Shown piece after piece: positions 18,467-29,448 of a stretch of 64,000 nt of DNA (the stretch's first letter is position 1; each line of letters begins with the position of its first letter). The stretch spans positions 1 through 64,000 of the forward strand of contig CATIQU010000005.1 in assembly GCA_949519155.1 (NCBI GenBank), given 5' to 3'. The stretch comes from Polaribacter sp. SA4-10. GTDB taxonomy: Bacteria; Bacteroidota; Bacteroidia; Flavobacteriales; Flavobacteriaceae. The notes below the pieces were generated by a model that saw only the letters and a program-made list of their open reading frames with translations, was not told where the DNA came from and made no database searches. The position numbers were made by a program, and so were the translations under genes.

Positions 18467-20280
18467 TATAAAATATATTCTTTGTCTTGTTTGATTGTTA
18501 ACACTTCGTCACTCATTAATGAAGTTGCTAAAGAAGTTGTTTTTGGAAGTTCATATTTGAAATAAAACTTCATGGCATGAATTTTACTTTCATAAAAACC
18601 TTCATCATACTTCAAGCCTCCAGAGATTAAGGTGTTTTTTGCATTGACTCCCATTTCTAACCACAACCAACTTAACACCACCAAACTCATGTATTCCATG
18701 AATAAATTGGCATCAGACAGATACCGTTCGTAATCTCCTTTCATGGCAAAAGGCATCAATTTTTGTAGTATTTCTTGTGACAACTGCAAGCTACTTGCTA
18801 ATTGTTTTGCATAGGGTGCTAATTCTGGGTGCTGTGATGCCAACGTAATTGTTTGCATGATTTCTGCTGCTAACAATTCTAAGGCCTTTCCGTTTTGTAA
18901 GGTTACTTTTCTTCCCAATAAATCTTGGGATTGAATTCCGGTAGTTCCTTCATATAAAGCAGAAATTCGAATGTCTCTATAATATTGTTGTAGTGTAAAA
19001 TCGGTACAGAAACCATATCCTCCTAAAACTTGTAATCCGTTATTTACAGATACAGAACCTGCTTCGGATGGAAAGGTTTTTACAATTGGAATAATCATTT
19101 CTAACAATAAATCGTACTTTTCTTTTTCTTCTTTATTTGTAGAAGAATGAATAATATCATGGTATTTAGACGCTAACAAAACCAAACTTAAAGATCCTTC
19201 AGCGATTGATTTTTGCAACAATAACATTCTTCTTACATCGGGATGCTCGATAATTAAACTTTGTTTTTCTGTTGGGTTTTTCTTCCCAGTACTTGTTAAT
19301 TTTCTTCCTTGGGATCTTTCATTTGCATACTGCAAAGAAGTTCTGTAAGCGGCCATTGTAATGGCTGCTGCACCTCTACCAACGGCAATTCTTGCAGCAT
19401 TCATCATTAAAAACATTTGGGCCAATCCTTTGTTTTCTTCGCCAACCAGCCAACCTCTACAGTCGTCTGTATCGCCAAAACCTAAATGTGTGGTACAATA
19501 ACCACGTTGTCCCATTTTCTGAAAATCGGCAACGGTCATTACGTCATTGTATTCCAAAGTCCCGTCTGCCTTCAATCTATTTTTAGGAACCACAAACAAT
19601 GAAATCCCCTTGGTTCCTTGCGGTGCTCCTTCAATTCTTGCCAGCACCAAATGCACAATATTATCTGCATATTGATGATCTCCTCCTGAAATAAATATTT
19701 TTTGTCCTGTTATTTTATAAAAACCATCATCTGTAGGGGTTGCTTTTGTTACAATATCCGATAATGAACTTCCTGCTTGTGGCTCTGTTAAACACATGGT
19801 TCCTCCCCAAGCCCCAGAAAGCATGTTTGGAACATAGGTTTCGTTTAAGGTTTCGTTTCCAAATTCAATAATTAACTCTGCAGCTCCTTGCGTTAAACCC
19901 ACATAGCCCGGAAGGTGGTTGTTTGCAGCATCCATAATATAAACTGCTGCTTGATGCGCCATGAACGGAATTTGCATTCCACCAGCATCATAATCAAAAG
20001 AGGCAGAAATGATTCCTAACTCCCCTCCCTTTTTCATCATTACATCTACTTGCTTGTGAACCATAACGGTTCCATCTTTATGGTGCGCAGGCGTTTCATC
20101 CATTTCTTTTAAATATGGATACAACTCTCTATCAGAAAATTCTTTGGCAGAGTCTATGAATAAATCTAAAGACTCCATGTCATGGTCTTCAAATCTTTCT
20201 CTTGTAAGTAAGTTTTCTAATTTCCGAACATCATAAAGTATATATTTTAAAGTGTCTAAGTCAATATACTTTTTCGGCAT
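18466..20280 (-). CDS. acyl-CoA dehydrogenase (large ~600 aa class, C-terminal extension)
   Basis: MCLTEPQAGSSLSD, VLGGYGFCTDFTLQQYYRDIRISALYEGTTGIQ. Confidence 0.95.
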   Translation of the reverse strand: MPKKYIDLDTLKYILYDVRKLENLLTRERFEDHDMESLDLFIDSAKEFSDRELYPYLKEMDETPAHHKDGTVMVHKQVDVMMKKGGELGIISASFDYDAGGMQIPFMAHQAAVYIMDAANNHLPGYVGLTQGAAELIIEFGNETLNETYVPNMLSGAWGGTMCLTEPQAGSSLSDIVTKATPTDDGFYKITGQKIFISGGDHQYADNIVHLVLARIEGAPQGTKGISLFVVPKNRLKADGTLEYNDVMTVADFQKMGQRGYCTTHLGFGDTDDCRGWLVGEENKGLAQMFLMMNAARIAVGRGAAAITMAAYRTSLQYANERSQGRKLTSTGKKNPTEKQSLIIEHPDVRRMLLLQKSIAEGSLSLVLLASKYHDIIHSSTNKEEKEKYDLLLEMIIPIVKTFPSEAGSVSVNNGLQVLGGYGFCTDFTLQQYYRDIRISALYEGTTGIQSQDLLGRKVTLQNGKALELLAAEIMQTITLASQHPELAPYAKQLASSLQLSQEILQKLMPFAMKGDYERYLSDANLFMEYMSLVVLSWLWLEMGVNAKNTLISGGLKYDEGFYESKIHAMKFYFKYELPKTTSLATSLMSDEVLTIKQDKEYIL

Positions 20281-20292
20281 TTTTTTGAAATT

Positions 20293-20622
20293 TTATAGTT
20301 GATTTTTAATTTTATTCAGTGCTGATTTCACTGCTTCTAATCTACTAATAATTTCATGATTTTTGATAATTTCATCGGGGTTTTTCTTCAACTTCTGTTT
20401 CGCCCCTTCTAATGTAAAACCTCGTTCTTTTACTAGATTAAAGATTAGCTTGAAATTCTGAATGTCTTCTTGGGTAAAAAGTCGATTACCTTTAGCGTTT
20501 TTTTTGGGTTTAATAATTGCAAATTCTTTTTCCCAAAAACGAATTAATGATGTGTTTACATCAAATGCTTTTGCTACTTCGCCAATTTTATAATATCTTT
20601 TTTCGGGGAGTTCTATGTGCAT
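20293..20622 (-). CDS. MerR family transcriptional regulator
   Basis: YYKIGEVAKAFDVNTSLIRFWEKEFAIIKPKKNAKGNRLFTQEDI. Confidence 0.93.
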   Translation of the reverse strand: MHIELPEKRYYKIGEVAKAFDVNTSLIRFWEKEFAIIKPKKNAKGNRLFTQEDIQNFKLIFNLVKERGFTLEGAKQKLKKNPDEIIKNHEIISRLEAVKSALNKIKNQL

Positions 20623-20631
20623 GAATCCTAA

Positions 20632-21594
20632 TTAATCGAATGATTGTCCTTCTTCTGAAGACTGTTGAATGGCTAAAAATTCTTCGGGAGTTAAATCTCC
20701 ATAGTAAAAATTTATTGGATTTAAGGCTTTTCCATTTTTATGAACTTCATAGTGTAAGTGGGGTGCAACAGACAACCCTGTACTCCCAACATACCCAATA
20801 ATGTCTCCTCTTCGGACTTGCTGCCCACGTCTAACTACCATTTTACTCATGTGTGCGTAAATAGTTTTGTACCCGTAACCGTGATCGATATATACAACTT
20901 TACCAAAGGTGCTACTTCTTTGGGCTCTAAATATTTTTCCATTTCCAGATGCATAAATAGGCGTTCCTCTTGGCGCAGTAAAGTCCATTCCTTTGTGAAG
21001 TTTTCTTATTTTTAAAATCGGATGCATTCTCATTTTATACCCAGATGCAACATAAAAAGCACCCTTTTTTATTGGTAATACTGCTGGAATTGAGGCCAAC
21101 ATTTTTTCTTTTTCTTTTGCTAAGGTAACAATTTCGTCTAAAGATTGTGACTGAACAGCTATTTGTTTGGACAATATGTCTACATTTTTGGTAAGCCCTT
21201 TTATCATCTTCGAATTGTCAAATCCATCAAGCGCTTTGTATCTGTTCACTCCACCAAAACCAGCTTTTCTTACATCATCAGATATGGGATCTGCCTCGAA
21301 ATAAGTTCTATAAATATTATTATCTCTTTCTTGGAGCTGCGCTAAAACGGTTGCGCTTTCATCCAACCGTTTGTTAATTAATGTGTAATGCAATTTTAAA
21401 TTCTCAAGCTCATCTTTATCTGCACGATGTGCTGGCGTTATAATTACTTGACTTAATCCTACAAAACCAATAAACATCACCAACGATGCGCCTAGAATTA
21501 AAAAAATGGATCGCTTAAAGTAATCCCTTTTTTTCTTCTCTATTTTTCTGTAAGACAAGGTGTCTGCATCATAAAAATATTTTACTTTTGCCAT
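20632..21594 (-). CDS. M23 family metallopeptidase
   Basis: HKGMDFTAPRGTPIYASGNGKI, HGYGYKTIYAHM, GSTGLSVAPHLHYEVHKNG. Confidence 0.95.
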   Translation of the reverse strand: MAKVKYFYDADTLSYRKIEKKKRDYFKRSIFLILGASLVMFIGFVGLSQVIITPAHRADKDELENLKLHYTLINKRLDESATVLAQLQERDNNIYRTYFEADPISDDVRKAGFGGVNRYKALDGFDNSKMIKGLTKNVDILSKQIAVQSQSLDEIVTLAKEKEKMLASIPAVLPIKKGAFYVASGYKMRMHPILKIRKLHKGMDFTAPRGTPIYASGNGKIFRAQRSSTFGKVVYIDHGYGYKTIYAHMSKMVVRRGQQVRRGDIIGYVGSTGLSVAPHLHYEVHKNGKALNPINFYYGDLTPEEFLAIQQSSEEGQSFD

Positions 21595-21741
21595 AATCTT
21601 AAATATACTATTTTTGTTTTTTAAAGTAGTTTTCCAAAAGAAAACTTTTCAAATTTACAAAATTTTTACAACTACTTTTTTTAGTTGTTATATTTAAAAA
21701 TAAATGAACCTAATTCCTTCAATCTGAAACCATCCTTTTTT

Positions 21742-24360
21742 ATGAAATCTCAAGAAATCCGTGCTCAATTTTTAGATTTTTTTAAAGAAAAAGCCCATAC
21801 AATTGTGCCCTCGGCTCCAATGGTTACAAAAGACGACCCAACGTTACTTTTTGTAAATTCTGGAATGGCCCCTTTTAAAGAGTTTTTCTTAGGAAATGGA
21901 AAACCAAAAAGTAATCGACTTACAGATTCTCAAAAATGCTTACGTGTTTCTGGAAAGCACAATGATCTTGAAGAGGTTGGTTATGACACCTATCATCATA
22001 CTTTGTTTGAAATGTTAGGAAATTGGTCTTTTGGCGATTATTTTAAAAAAGAAGCCATTTCTTGGGCTTGGGAACTGCTAACGGAAGTGTATAAAATAGA
22101 TAAAGACATTTTATATGTCAGTGTTTTTGAAGGTAGTGATGATGCAGACAAACTTCCTTTAGATCAAGAAGCTTACGATTTGTGGAAAGAATTGATTCCA
22201 GAAGACCAAATAGTAACTGGAAATAAAAAAGATAATTTTTGGGAAATGGGCGAACAAGGACCTTGCGGACCGTGTTCTGAAATTCATGTTGATCTTCGGT
22301 CTGAAGAAGAAAAAGCAAAGACGCCTGGAATTGACCTAGTTAATATGGATCATCCGCATGTAGTGGAGATTTGGAATCTTGTTTTTATGCAGTACAACAG
22401 AAAAGCAAATGGTAGTTTAGAAAACTTACCTCACAAGCATATTGATACTGGAATGGGTTTTGAACGTTTGTGTATGGCACTACAAGGTGTAAAATCAAAT
22501 TACGATACGGATGTTTTTCAACCTATCATTAACCGAATAGAAAAAATTACAGACGCTACATATGGCGCAAATGAGCAACAAGATATTGCAATTCGCGTTA
22601 TTGCAGATCACGTAAGGGCTGTTGCTTTCTCCATCGCCGATGGCCAATTGCCAAGTAATACAGGAGCGGGCTATGTGATTCGTAGAATTCTAAGAAGAGC
22701 GGTCCGTTATGGGTTTACTTTCTTAAATAAAAAAGACCCTTTTATTTATCAATTAGTGGCGGTACTCTCTGAACAAATGGGAGCTGCTTTTCCTGAGATT
22801 TCAGGACAAAAACAATTGATAGAAAACGTTATTAGGGAAGAAGAAAAGTCCTTTTTGAGAGCGTTAGATCAAGGACTAATTCTATTGGACAAAATTATTG
22901 AAACTGCCGATAGTAAAGAAATTTCTGGAGACAAAGTTTTTGAACTTTATGATACGTTTGGTTTTCCTGTAGATTTAACGGCGTTAATTCTTTCTGAAAA
23001 AGGATTCACTTTAGATGAAAAAGGATTTAAAGACGAATTGCAAAAACAAAAAAATAGATCTAAAGCTGCTAGTGAAATGTCTACCGAGGATTGGACCATT
23101 TTAGTTAAAGAAGCTACTGAAGAATTTATAGGGTATGATACATTAAGTGCCGACGTAAAACTTACACGTTACAGAAAGGTAGTTTCAAAAAAAGAGGGTG
23201 AAATATTTCAATTGGTTTTTGATGCAACTCCTTTTTATCCTGAAGGGGGTGGGCAAGTTGGTGACAAAGGTTCTTTCGTTGACCCACAAGGCAACCTTAT
23301 TGCAATCTTAGACACCAAAAAAGAAAACAATGTTATTATTCATTTTACAAAAAAATTGCCAAAAAAAGTCAATGACACCTTCAAAGCAATAGTAAATGAA
23401 AAACTACGAGAGCAGACTGCGTGCAACCATACAGCAACCCATCTTTTGCATGAAGCATTAAGAGAAGTCTTAGGCGTGCATGTAGCGCAAAAAGGCTCTG
23501 CTGTAAATGCCAACTCTTTGCGTTTTGATTTTTCTCACTTTTCGAAAGTAACTGCGGAAGAATTATCTACTGTTGAAGCCTATGTAAATGCAAAAATAGC
23601 ATTGAAGCTTCCGTTAGAGGAAAGCAGAAATGTTTCTATGGAAAAAGCAATCGAAGATGGCGCAATGGCGTTGTTTGGTGAAAAATATGGGGATACCGTA
23701 CGGGCCATAAAATTTGGAAATTCAATTGAATTGTGTGGTGGGACTCATGTAAAGAACACCGGAGATATCTGGCATTTTAAAATAAGATCGGAAGGCGCAG
23801 TTGCTGCTGGAATTCGAAGAATTGAAGCAATTACAAACGAGGCGGTAAAAGGTTTTTATGATGACAATAATCGCACTTTGTTCCAAATAAAAGAATTGCT
23901 TAACAATGCAAAAGCACCTGTAAAAGCTGTTCAAAAGTTACAGGATGAAAATACTGCTTTGCAAAAACAAGTAGAGCAACTGTTAAGAGACAAAGCCAAA
24001 AACCTATCTGGAGAAATTAAAAATCAACTTCAAGAAATAAACGGTGTGCAATTTTTGGCCATCAAAGTAGACCTAGATGCGAATGGAATTAAAACATTGG
24101 CTTTTGATATGGGTAAAACGCATCAGAATTTATTTTTAGTTTTTGCAACAGCCCCATCAAGTGAAAAAGCAATGCTGACGTGTTATATTTCTAAGGAATT
24201 AGTTAACGAACGGGGTTATGATGCTGGTAAAGTAGTCCGGGAATTAGGAAAATTCATTCACGGTGGTGGTGGTGGACAAAATTTCTTTGCAACCGCAGGA
24301 GGAAAAAACCCAGGAGGAATTCCACAAGCACTAGAAAATGCAAAGGAGTATCTAAGTTAA
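21742..24360 (+). CDS. alaS: alanine--tRNA ligase
   Basis: [22 protein letters not shown]-type editing motif ([10 protein letters not shown]) and CGGTHV; start at MKSQEI. Confidence 0.97.
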   Translation: MKSQEIRAQFLDFFKEKAHTIVPSAPMVTKDDPTLLFVNSGMAPFKEFFLGNGKPKSNRLTDSQKCLRVSGKHNDLEEVGYDTYHHTLFEMLGNWSFGDYFKKEAISWAWELLTEVYKIDKDILYVSVFEGSDDADKLPLDQEAYDLWKELIPEDQIVTGNKKDNFWEMGEQGPCGPCSEIHVDLRSEEEKAKTPGIDLVNMDHPHVVEIWNLVFMQYNRKANGSLENLPHKHIDTGMGFERLCMALQGVKSNYDTDVFQPIINRIEKITDATYGANEQQDIAIRVIADHVRAVAFSIADGQLPSNTGAGYVIRRILRRAVRYGFTFLNKKDPFIYQLVAVLSEQMGAAFPEISGQKQLIENVIREEEKSFLRALDQGLILLDKIIETADSKEISGDKVFELYDTFGFPVDLTALILSEKGFTLDEKGFKDELQKQKNRSKAASEMSTEDWTILVKEATEEFIGYDTLSADVKLTRYRKVVSKKEGEIFQLVFDATPFYPEGGGQVGDKGSFVDPQGNLIAILDTKKENNVIIHFTKKLPKKVNDTFKAIVNEKLREQTACNHTATHLLHEALREVLGVHVAQKGSAVNANSLRFDFSHFSKVTAEELSTVEAYVNAKIALKLPLEESRNVSMEKAIEDGAMALFGEKYGDTVRAIKFGNSIELCGGTHVKNTGDIWHFKIRSEGAVAAGIRRIEAITNEAVKGFYDDNNRTLFQIKELLNNAKAPVKAVQKLQDENTALQKQVEQLLRDKAKNLSGEIKNQLQEINGVQFLAIKVDLDANGIKTLAFDMGKTHQNLFLVFATAPSSEKAMLTCYISKELVNERGYDAGKVVRELGKFIHGGGGGQNFFATAGGKNPGGIPQALENAKEYLS

Positions 24361-24366
24361 AAGAAA

Positions 24367-25320
24367 ATGATTTTACAAACAAAAGTAATCTTAAAAAAAG
24401 AAGTTAGAAGCCCCATTTCTTATGCTTCTAAAATAGTACTTTTAGGTTCTTGCTTTTCGGAAAATATTGGAAACCAATTAAATCATTTCAAGTTTCAAAC
24501 GGTTCAAAATCCATTCGGAATTTTATTCCATCCAAAAGCGATCAAAGAATTGGTTGCAAATGCAATTCGTAAAAAAACATATACTGAAAATGATTTGGTT
24601 TTTCAAAATGAGCGGTGGCACTGTTTTGATGCGCACTCTAAACTCAGTGCACTTGCAAAGAAAGATATTTTATTACAACTAAACACAGCAACCACTTCAA
24701 CAAATACTGCCTTAAAAGAAGCTTCTCACCTCGTCATTACACTGGGGACGTCTTGGGTCTATCGATATACCGAAACGAATAGAATCGTTGCCAATTGTCA
24801 TAAAATTCCACAGAAAAAATTTTCTAAAGAGCTGCTAAGCGTTCAGGAAGTTACCGAAAACTTAGCAGAGATTATTGCATTGATTCAATCGGTAAACACC
24901 TCCATAAATATCATTTTTACGGTTTCACCAGTCCGACACTTAAAAGATGGTTTTGTGGAAAACACACAAAGTAAATCGCATTTGATTGCAGGAATACAAA
25001 CATTACTTAGCACCTCCAGGGGCAATCTTCATTACTTTCCAAGCTACGAAATAATGATGGATGAATTGCGTGATTACCGCTTTTACGCGGAAGATCTAAT
25101 TCATCCAAACACTACCGCAATTCGGTATATCTGGGAACGTTTTGTTGCCACTTGGATGGATGAAAAAGCTTCTGATACGATGCAAGAAGTTGATACCATC
25201 CAAAAAGGATTGTTGCACAAACCTTTTCATAACAGTAGTGAGCAGCATCAAAAATTTTTAACAAATTTGGCTGCAAAAATTGCAAAAACAGCAGCAGAAT
25301 TTCCATTTATGAAATTCTAA
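24367..25320 (+). CDS. GSCFA domain-containing protein
   Basis: GSCFSENIGNQL, NPFGILFHP; HPNTTAIRYIWERF. Confidence 0.93.
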   Translation: MILQTKVILKKEVRSPISYASKIVLLGSCFSENIGNQLNHFKFQTVQNPFGILFHPKAIKELVANAIRKKTYTENDLVFQNERWHCFDAHSKLSALAKKDILLQLNTATTSTNTALKEASHLVITLGTSWVYRYTETNRIVANCHKIPQKKFSKELLSVQEVTENLAEIIALIQSVNTSINIIFTVSPVRHLKDGFVENTQSKSHLIAGIQTLLSTSRGNLHYFPSYEIMMDELRDYRFYAEDLIHPNTTAIRYIWERFVATWMDEKASDTMQEVDTIQKGLLHKPFHNSSEQHQKFLTNLAAKIAKTAAEFPFMKF

Positions 25321-25329
25321 AAAAAGGGT

Positions 25330-25644
25330 TTAATCGGCTATGTATTGATCTACGTTTTGCCATGGTCCGCCGTTAATTGCATCCAAACCATTACTAACTA
25401 AAAACTGTGTTGCTTGCGAACTGCGAGCTCCACTTCTACAAACTGCAATGATTGGTTTGTCCCAAGATCTGATTTCTTCTAGATGCAAAGGCACCGTTGT
25501 TAGTACAATGTGCTTCGCTTGTTTTCCGTGTGCTTCATCCCATTCTTCAAGGGTTCTAACATCTAAAATAATTGCGCCTTTCGTTAAATATTCTTTTACG
25601 TCGTTTGTTTCCTTTTTTTGACTAAAGATTCCAAATAATCTCAT
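25330..25644 (-). CDS. rhodanese-like domain protein
   Basis: ILDVRTLEEWDEAH, AVCRSGARSSQA active-site loop. Confidence 0.93.
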   Translation of the reverse strand: MRLFGIFSQKKETNDVKEYLTKGAIILDVRTLEEWDEAHGKQAKHIVLTTVPLHLEEIRSWDKPIIAVCRSGARSSQATQFLVSNGLDAINGGPWQNVDQYIAD

Positions 25645-25653
25645 AATTTATGT

Positions 25654-27408
25654 TTAATCGTTTTTAATTTTTATTAATTGTAGCCCATTTTCTATTAATT
25701 TTTGAAAAGAGGTATTCTCTTGTAATTTCAATAAATATTGGTAGATATCATCTGAAAAATCATATGCATTCTCCACAGATAATTCATAAATTTCTAATGC
25801 CAAAAGCCAATCTGAAGGATGCTCGTTAACCAGCGTAACAAAAATACTTTTTATTACTTTTTGATTGGATGCGTTTGCCGCTCTAATTTTTCTAACTTGT
25901 GCATACAATGCGTATAATTTTTCTTCTTTTACAGTGTAGGTTATTTTTTTTGTTTTTGTTTCAGAAACTTTAGATACATCTTCAAAAGAACTGTGATCTG
26001 CTGCACCTGAATAGGCAGAAATTACTTCTTTTCCAATCGCCATATCATAGATTCCCCAACTGGGATCGAAAAGGACTTGATCTTTATAAGTAACGGTACA
26101 ATCTGTGAAGGAAATTAATAAAATTTTACCGCTTAAATCTCGGGTTCCAGTAATCGCTTTTCCTTGAATCTTCACACCGCTTTCAAATTCTAATTTTATG
26201 AATTCGCCTTCATAAATTCCATACGCTTTTAAGTCTCTTGGACTCATGTCTTCGATTTGTAGGTTAATTCCTTTAAGTTTCCCTATTGGGCTCCCAAAAC
26301 CATTTTTGTGATGTGCAACACCATGGCCAATTAACTCTTTATCTCTTGAAGAAAGTGCGGTTGGTCCTGATGTTTGGAAATAAGCAACTTGATTATTTTT
26401 GTATTTGATAACGTTTGTGAAAATACCCGAAATTTGAATCCCTGTACTTAATTCTATCGAACCTAAGTTTTTAGAATTCACAACTTCTTGCACCCCATTT
26501 AAACCTCCTGTTCTTAATGCCATTGTATTTGCAAACTCTTCTAAAACCAAGCTTAAATAGGCAAAATCTGGGGTTACAAATAATTGTGGTTGCGGTTTTG
26601 TTATGTCAAAATTCAAAGTTGCTGCAGCTATTGAATAAGGTTTTTTCTCAACCGCATCTTGCATGCACCAATCACTTTCTCCAATCGATGAAAGCAAACC
26701 TGCTCCATAAATTTTAGAATCGTCAACCGTTCCAATCAATCCATATTCTACAGTCCACCAATGCAAGTTTCTGATTTTTGCCATCTCAGACAGTTCACCC
26801 ATATTTTCTTGTAGGTACTCTACTTGTTTTTGTGCTTCTAACACTTCCTTTTCTGGTGAATTTGGATTCTCTTTTAAAATAGACAACAGTCGAATTGCTT
26901 CATACATTTCGTAGTCTTTTGCCGACGAAATTGCTTTACTACCAATTTCGCCAAAACGTCTTAAATATTCAGCATATTCTGGATTTGCAATAATTGGTGC
27001 ATGTCCTGCTGCTTCATGAATAATATCGGGCGCTGGTGTATATTCAATATGATTGATCGTTCTCATGTCTGATGCAATCACCAAAACATTATAGGCTTGA
27101 AATTCCATAAATGCATTGGGAGGTATAAAACCATCTACCGAAACGGCAGCCCAACCAATTTCTTTTAAGATTCGGTTCATCCCATCCATTCTTGGAATTT
27201 GATCTACAGAAATACCTGTAGCCGCTAGACCCGTTAGGTAGGATTTATGAGCTACTCTGCTTAAATAATCGATATTCATACGCATCACATACCTCCAAAC
27301 TGCTTGATTTTGAGGGGTATATTCGTCATAAGGCTGACTTACAACAAACTTATGTAAATGTTCGGGCAACTTACGGGTAACGTTGTTTAAGGCAAAATGA
27401 GGTTTCAT
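25654..27408 (-). CDS. aromatic amino acid hydroxylase (phenylalanine 4-monooxygenase family) with long C-terminal extension
   Basis: PAPDIIHEAAGHAPIIANPEYAEYLRRFGEIG metal-binding motif, HWWTVEYGLIG. Confidence 0.93.
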   Translation of the reverse strand: MKPHFALNNVTRKLPEHLHKFVVSQPYDEYTPQNQAVWRYVMRMNIDYLSRVAHKSYLTGLAATGISVDQIPRMDGMNRILKEIGWAAVSVDGFIPPNAFMEFQAYNVLVIASDMRTINHIEYTPAPDIIHEAAGHAPIIANPEYAEYLRRFGEIGSKAISSAKDYEMYEAIRLLSILKENPNSPEKEVLEAQKQVEYLQENMGELSEMAKIRNLHWWTVEYGLIGTVDDSKIYGAGLLSSIGESDWCMQDAVEKKPYSIAAATLNFDITKPQPQLFVTPDFAYLSLVLEEFANTMALRTGGLNGVQEVVNSKNLGSIELSTGIQISGIFTNVIKYKNNQVAYFQTSGPTALSSRDKELIGHGVAHHKNGFGSPIGKLKGINLQIEDMSPRDLKAYGIYEGEFIKLEFESGVKIQGKAITGTRDLSGKILLISFTDCTVTYKDQVLFDPSWGIYDMAIGKEVISAYSGAADHSSFEDVSKVSETKTKKITYTVKEEKLYALYAQVRKIRAANASNQKVIKSIFVTLVNEHPSDWLLALEIYELSVENAYDFSDDIYQYLLKLQENTSFQKLIENGLQLIKIKND

Positions 27409-27600
27409 AAATATCCTTTTAAGGCTATGTAAATTTACATCTTTTTTTAAGACTCTATTTCCACATTTAGTAGATTTTACCTCTTTGGATTTATGATGCT
27501 GAAAATAGATGAATTATGAAATCAGAAAGTATAGAAAACTTCTTTTTTGTAACAATGATCGATAATTTTCTACCTATATATAACTACTAAATAATTTAAA

Positions 27601-27867
27601 ATGGGTTTTGGAGGTTCTGTATCGGCAATGATTGCGAGTATGAAAGCAAACAAAAGAAGTCGTATTTCTACTTTTGATAAGATTAAGCATTTAAAAAAAG
27701 GATATCATACAGCCGTACATTTTAAAAATAAAGCCACCCCAAAAGAGCTTGAAATATTAAAGCGAAAAATTCAAAGAAATCATAAAAAAGAAGCGCTAAA
27801 AAATATAGTATTTCTATTGATAACAATTGCGGTTTTAATTTACGCTATCGGTTTCGTAGAAATATAG
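27601..27867 (+). CDS. small hypothetical membrane protein
   Basis: 88 aa ORF with basic N-terminus and one C-terminal TM; spaced directly before gpmI. Confidence 0.7.
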   Translation: MGFGGSVSAMIASMKANKRSRISTFDKIKHLKKGYHTAVHFKNKATPKELEILKRKIQRNHKKEALKNIVFLLITIAVLIYAIGFVEI

Positions 27868-27914
27868 AAAATCAATAAAAAATCTTTCTTATTTTTACCC
27901 TTTAAACCAGCAAA

Positions 27915-29432
27915 ATGAACAAAAAAGTAATCTTAATGATCTTGGATGGATGGGGAATCACGCAAGACCCAAAGGTATCTGCCATTTACAATGCAAAAAC
28001 ACCTTATATCAACTCTTTATATAACAAGTATGCGCACGCATCATTGAGAACGGATGGTGAACATGTTGGATTGCCTGAAGGTCAAATGGGGAACTCTGAA
28101 GTGGGCCATATGAATTTGGGTGCTGGTAGGATTGTCTATCAAAACTTGGCACGCATAAATAAAGCGGTAAAAGAAAAGACATTAGGAAAAGAAAAAGCAT
28201 TGTTAGACACTTATAAGTATGCAAAAGAAAACAATAAAAAAGTCCATTTATTAGGATTGGTTTCTGATGGTGGAATTCACTCTCACATCAATCATTTAAA
28301 AGGGATTTTAGACGTTGCAAAAGAAAACGAAGTCGCCAATGTTTTTGTGCACGCATTTTCTGATGGTAGAGACTGTGATCCAAAATCTGGCGGAAAATTC
28401 ATCAATGAACTTCAAGAATACATGAAAGGGTCTACTTGTGAATTGGCTTCTGTAACTGGACGTTATTACGCAATGGACAGAGACAATAGATGGGAGCGTA
28501 TAAAAATAGCCTATGATGGTTTGGTCAATGGACTGGGCACAAAAACCAAAGATGCGGTTGCCACAATTCAACAAAATTATGACGCAGGGTTGACGGATGA
28601 ATTTCACAAACCCATCATTATCACTGATAAAAACAACCAGCCAAAAGCGCAGATTGAGGAAGGTGACGTGGTGCTTTTTTTTAATTATAGAACGGACAGA
28701 GGTAGAGAATTGACAAATGCTTTGTCACAAAATGATTTTCCTGATGTTGAGATGAAAAAGTTGGACTTGTACTTTACGACCATTACGTTGTATGACGAAA
28801 ATTTTAAAAATATCAATGTAATTTACAAAAGTGATAACATAAAAAACACATTGGGCGAAGTAATCTCTAAGGCTGGAAAAAAGCAAATTAGAATTGCGGA
28901 AACTGAGAAATACCCCCATGTTACGTTCTTCTTTTCTGGAGGGCAAGAAGCTCCTTTTAAAGGGGAGTCTCGTATTTTAAAAAATTCACCAAAAGTAGCA
29001 ACCTACGATTTACAGCCAGAAATGAGCGCGTTTGAATTGACGGATGCTTTGTGTGAAGATTTAGACAAAGGAGCTGCAGATTTTGTCTGTTTAAACTTTG
29101 CGAATGGCGACATGGTGGGTCATACTGGAATTATGGAAGCAGCCATTAAAGCTTGTGAAACTGTTGATGTTTGTGCAAAAACTGTTATCGAAACGGGATT
29201 AAAGAATGGCTATACAACGCTTTTAATTGCAGATCATGGAAACTGTGAAACTATGATGAACCCTGACGGAAGTCCAAACACTGCACATACCACAAACCCA
29301 GTTCCTTTTGTATTGATTGACCCAAGTTTAAAATCAATAAAAAATGGTATCTTAGGCGATATTGCTCCAACAATTTTAGCTTTAATGGGCATTGAGCAAC
29401 CCACAGAAATGACACAAAAATCACTTCTATAA
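27915..29432 (+). CDS. gpmI: 2,3-bisphosphoglycerate-independent phosphoglycerate mutase
   Basis: LMILDGWG, GNSEVGHMNLGAGRIVYQ, ADHGNCE. Confidence 0.97.
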   Translation: MNKKVILMILDGWGITQDPKVSAIYNAKTPYINSLYNKYAHASLRTDGEHVGLPEGQMGNSEVGHMNLGAGRIVYQNLARINKAVKEKTLGKEKALLDTYKYAKENNKKVHLLGLVSDGGIHSHINHLKGILDVAKENEVANVFVHAFSDGRDCDPKSGGKFINELQEYMKGSTCELASVTGRYYAMDRDNRWERIKIAYDGLVNGLGTKTKDAVATIQQNYDAGLTDEFHKPIIITDKNNQPKAQIEEGDVVLFFNYRTDRGRELTNALSQNDFPDVEMKKLDLYFTTITLYDENFKNINVIYKSDNIKNTLGEVISKAGKKQIRIAETEKYPHVTFFFSGGQEAPFKGESRILKNSPKVATYDLQPEMSAFELTDALCEDLDKGAADFVCLNFANGDMVGHTGIMEAAIKACETVDVCAKTVIETGLKNGYTTLLIADHGNCETMMNPDGSPNTAHTTNPVPFVLIDPSLKSIKNGILGDIAPTILALMGIEQPTEMTQKSLL

Positions 29433-29448
29433 TTTTAAAAAAACACTT

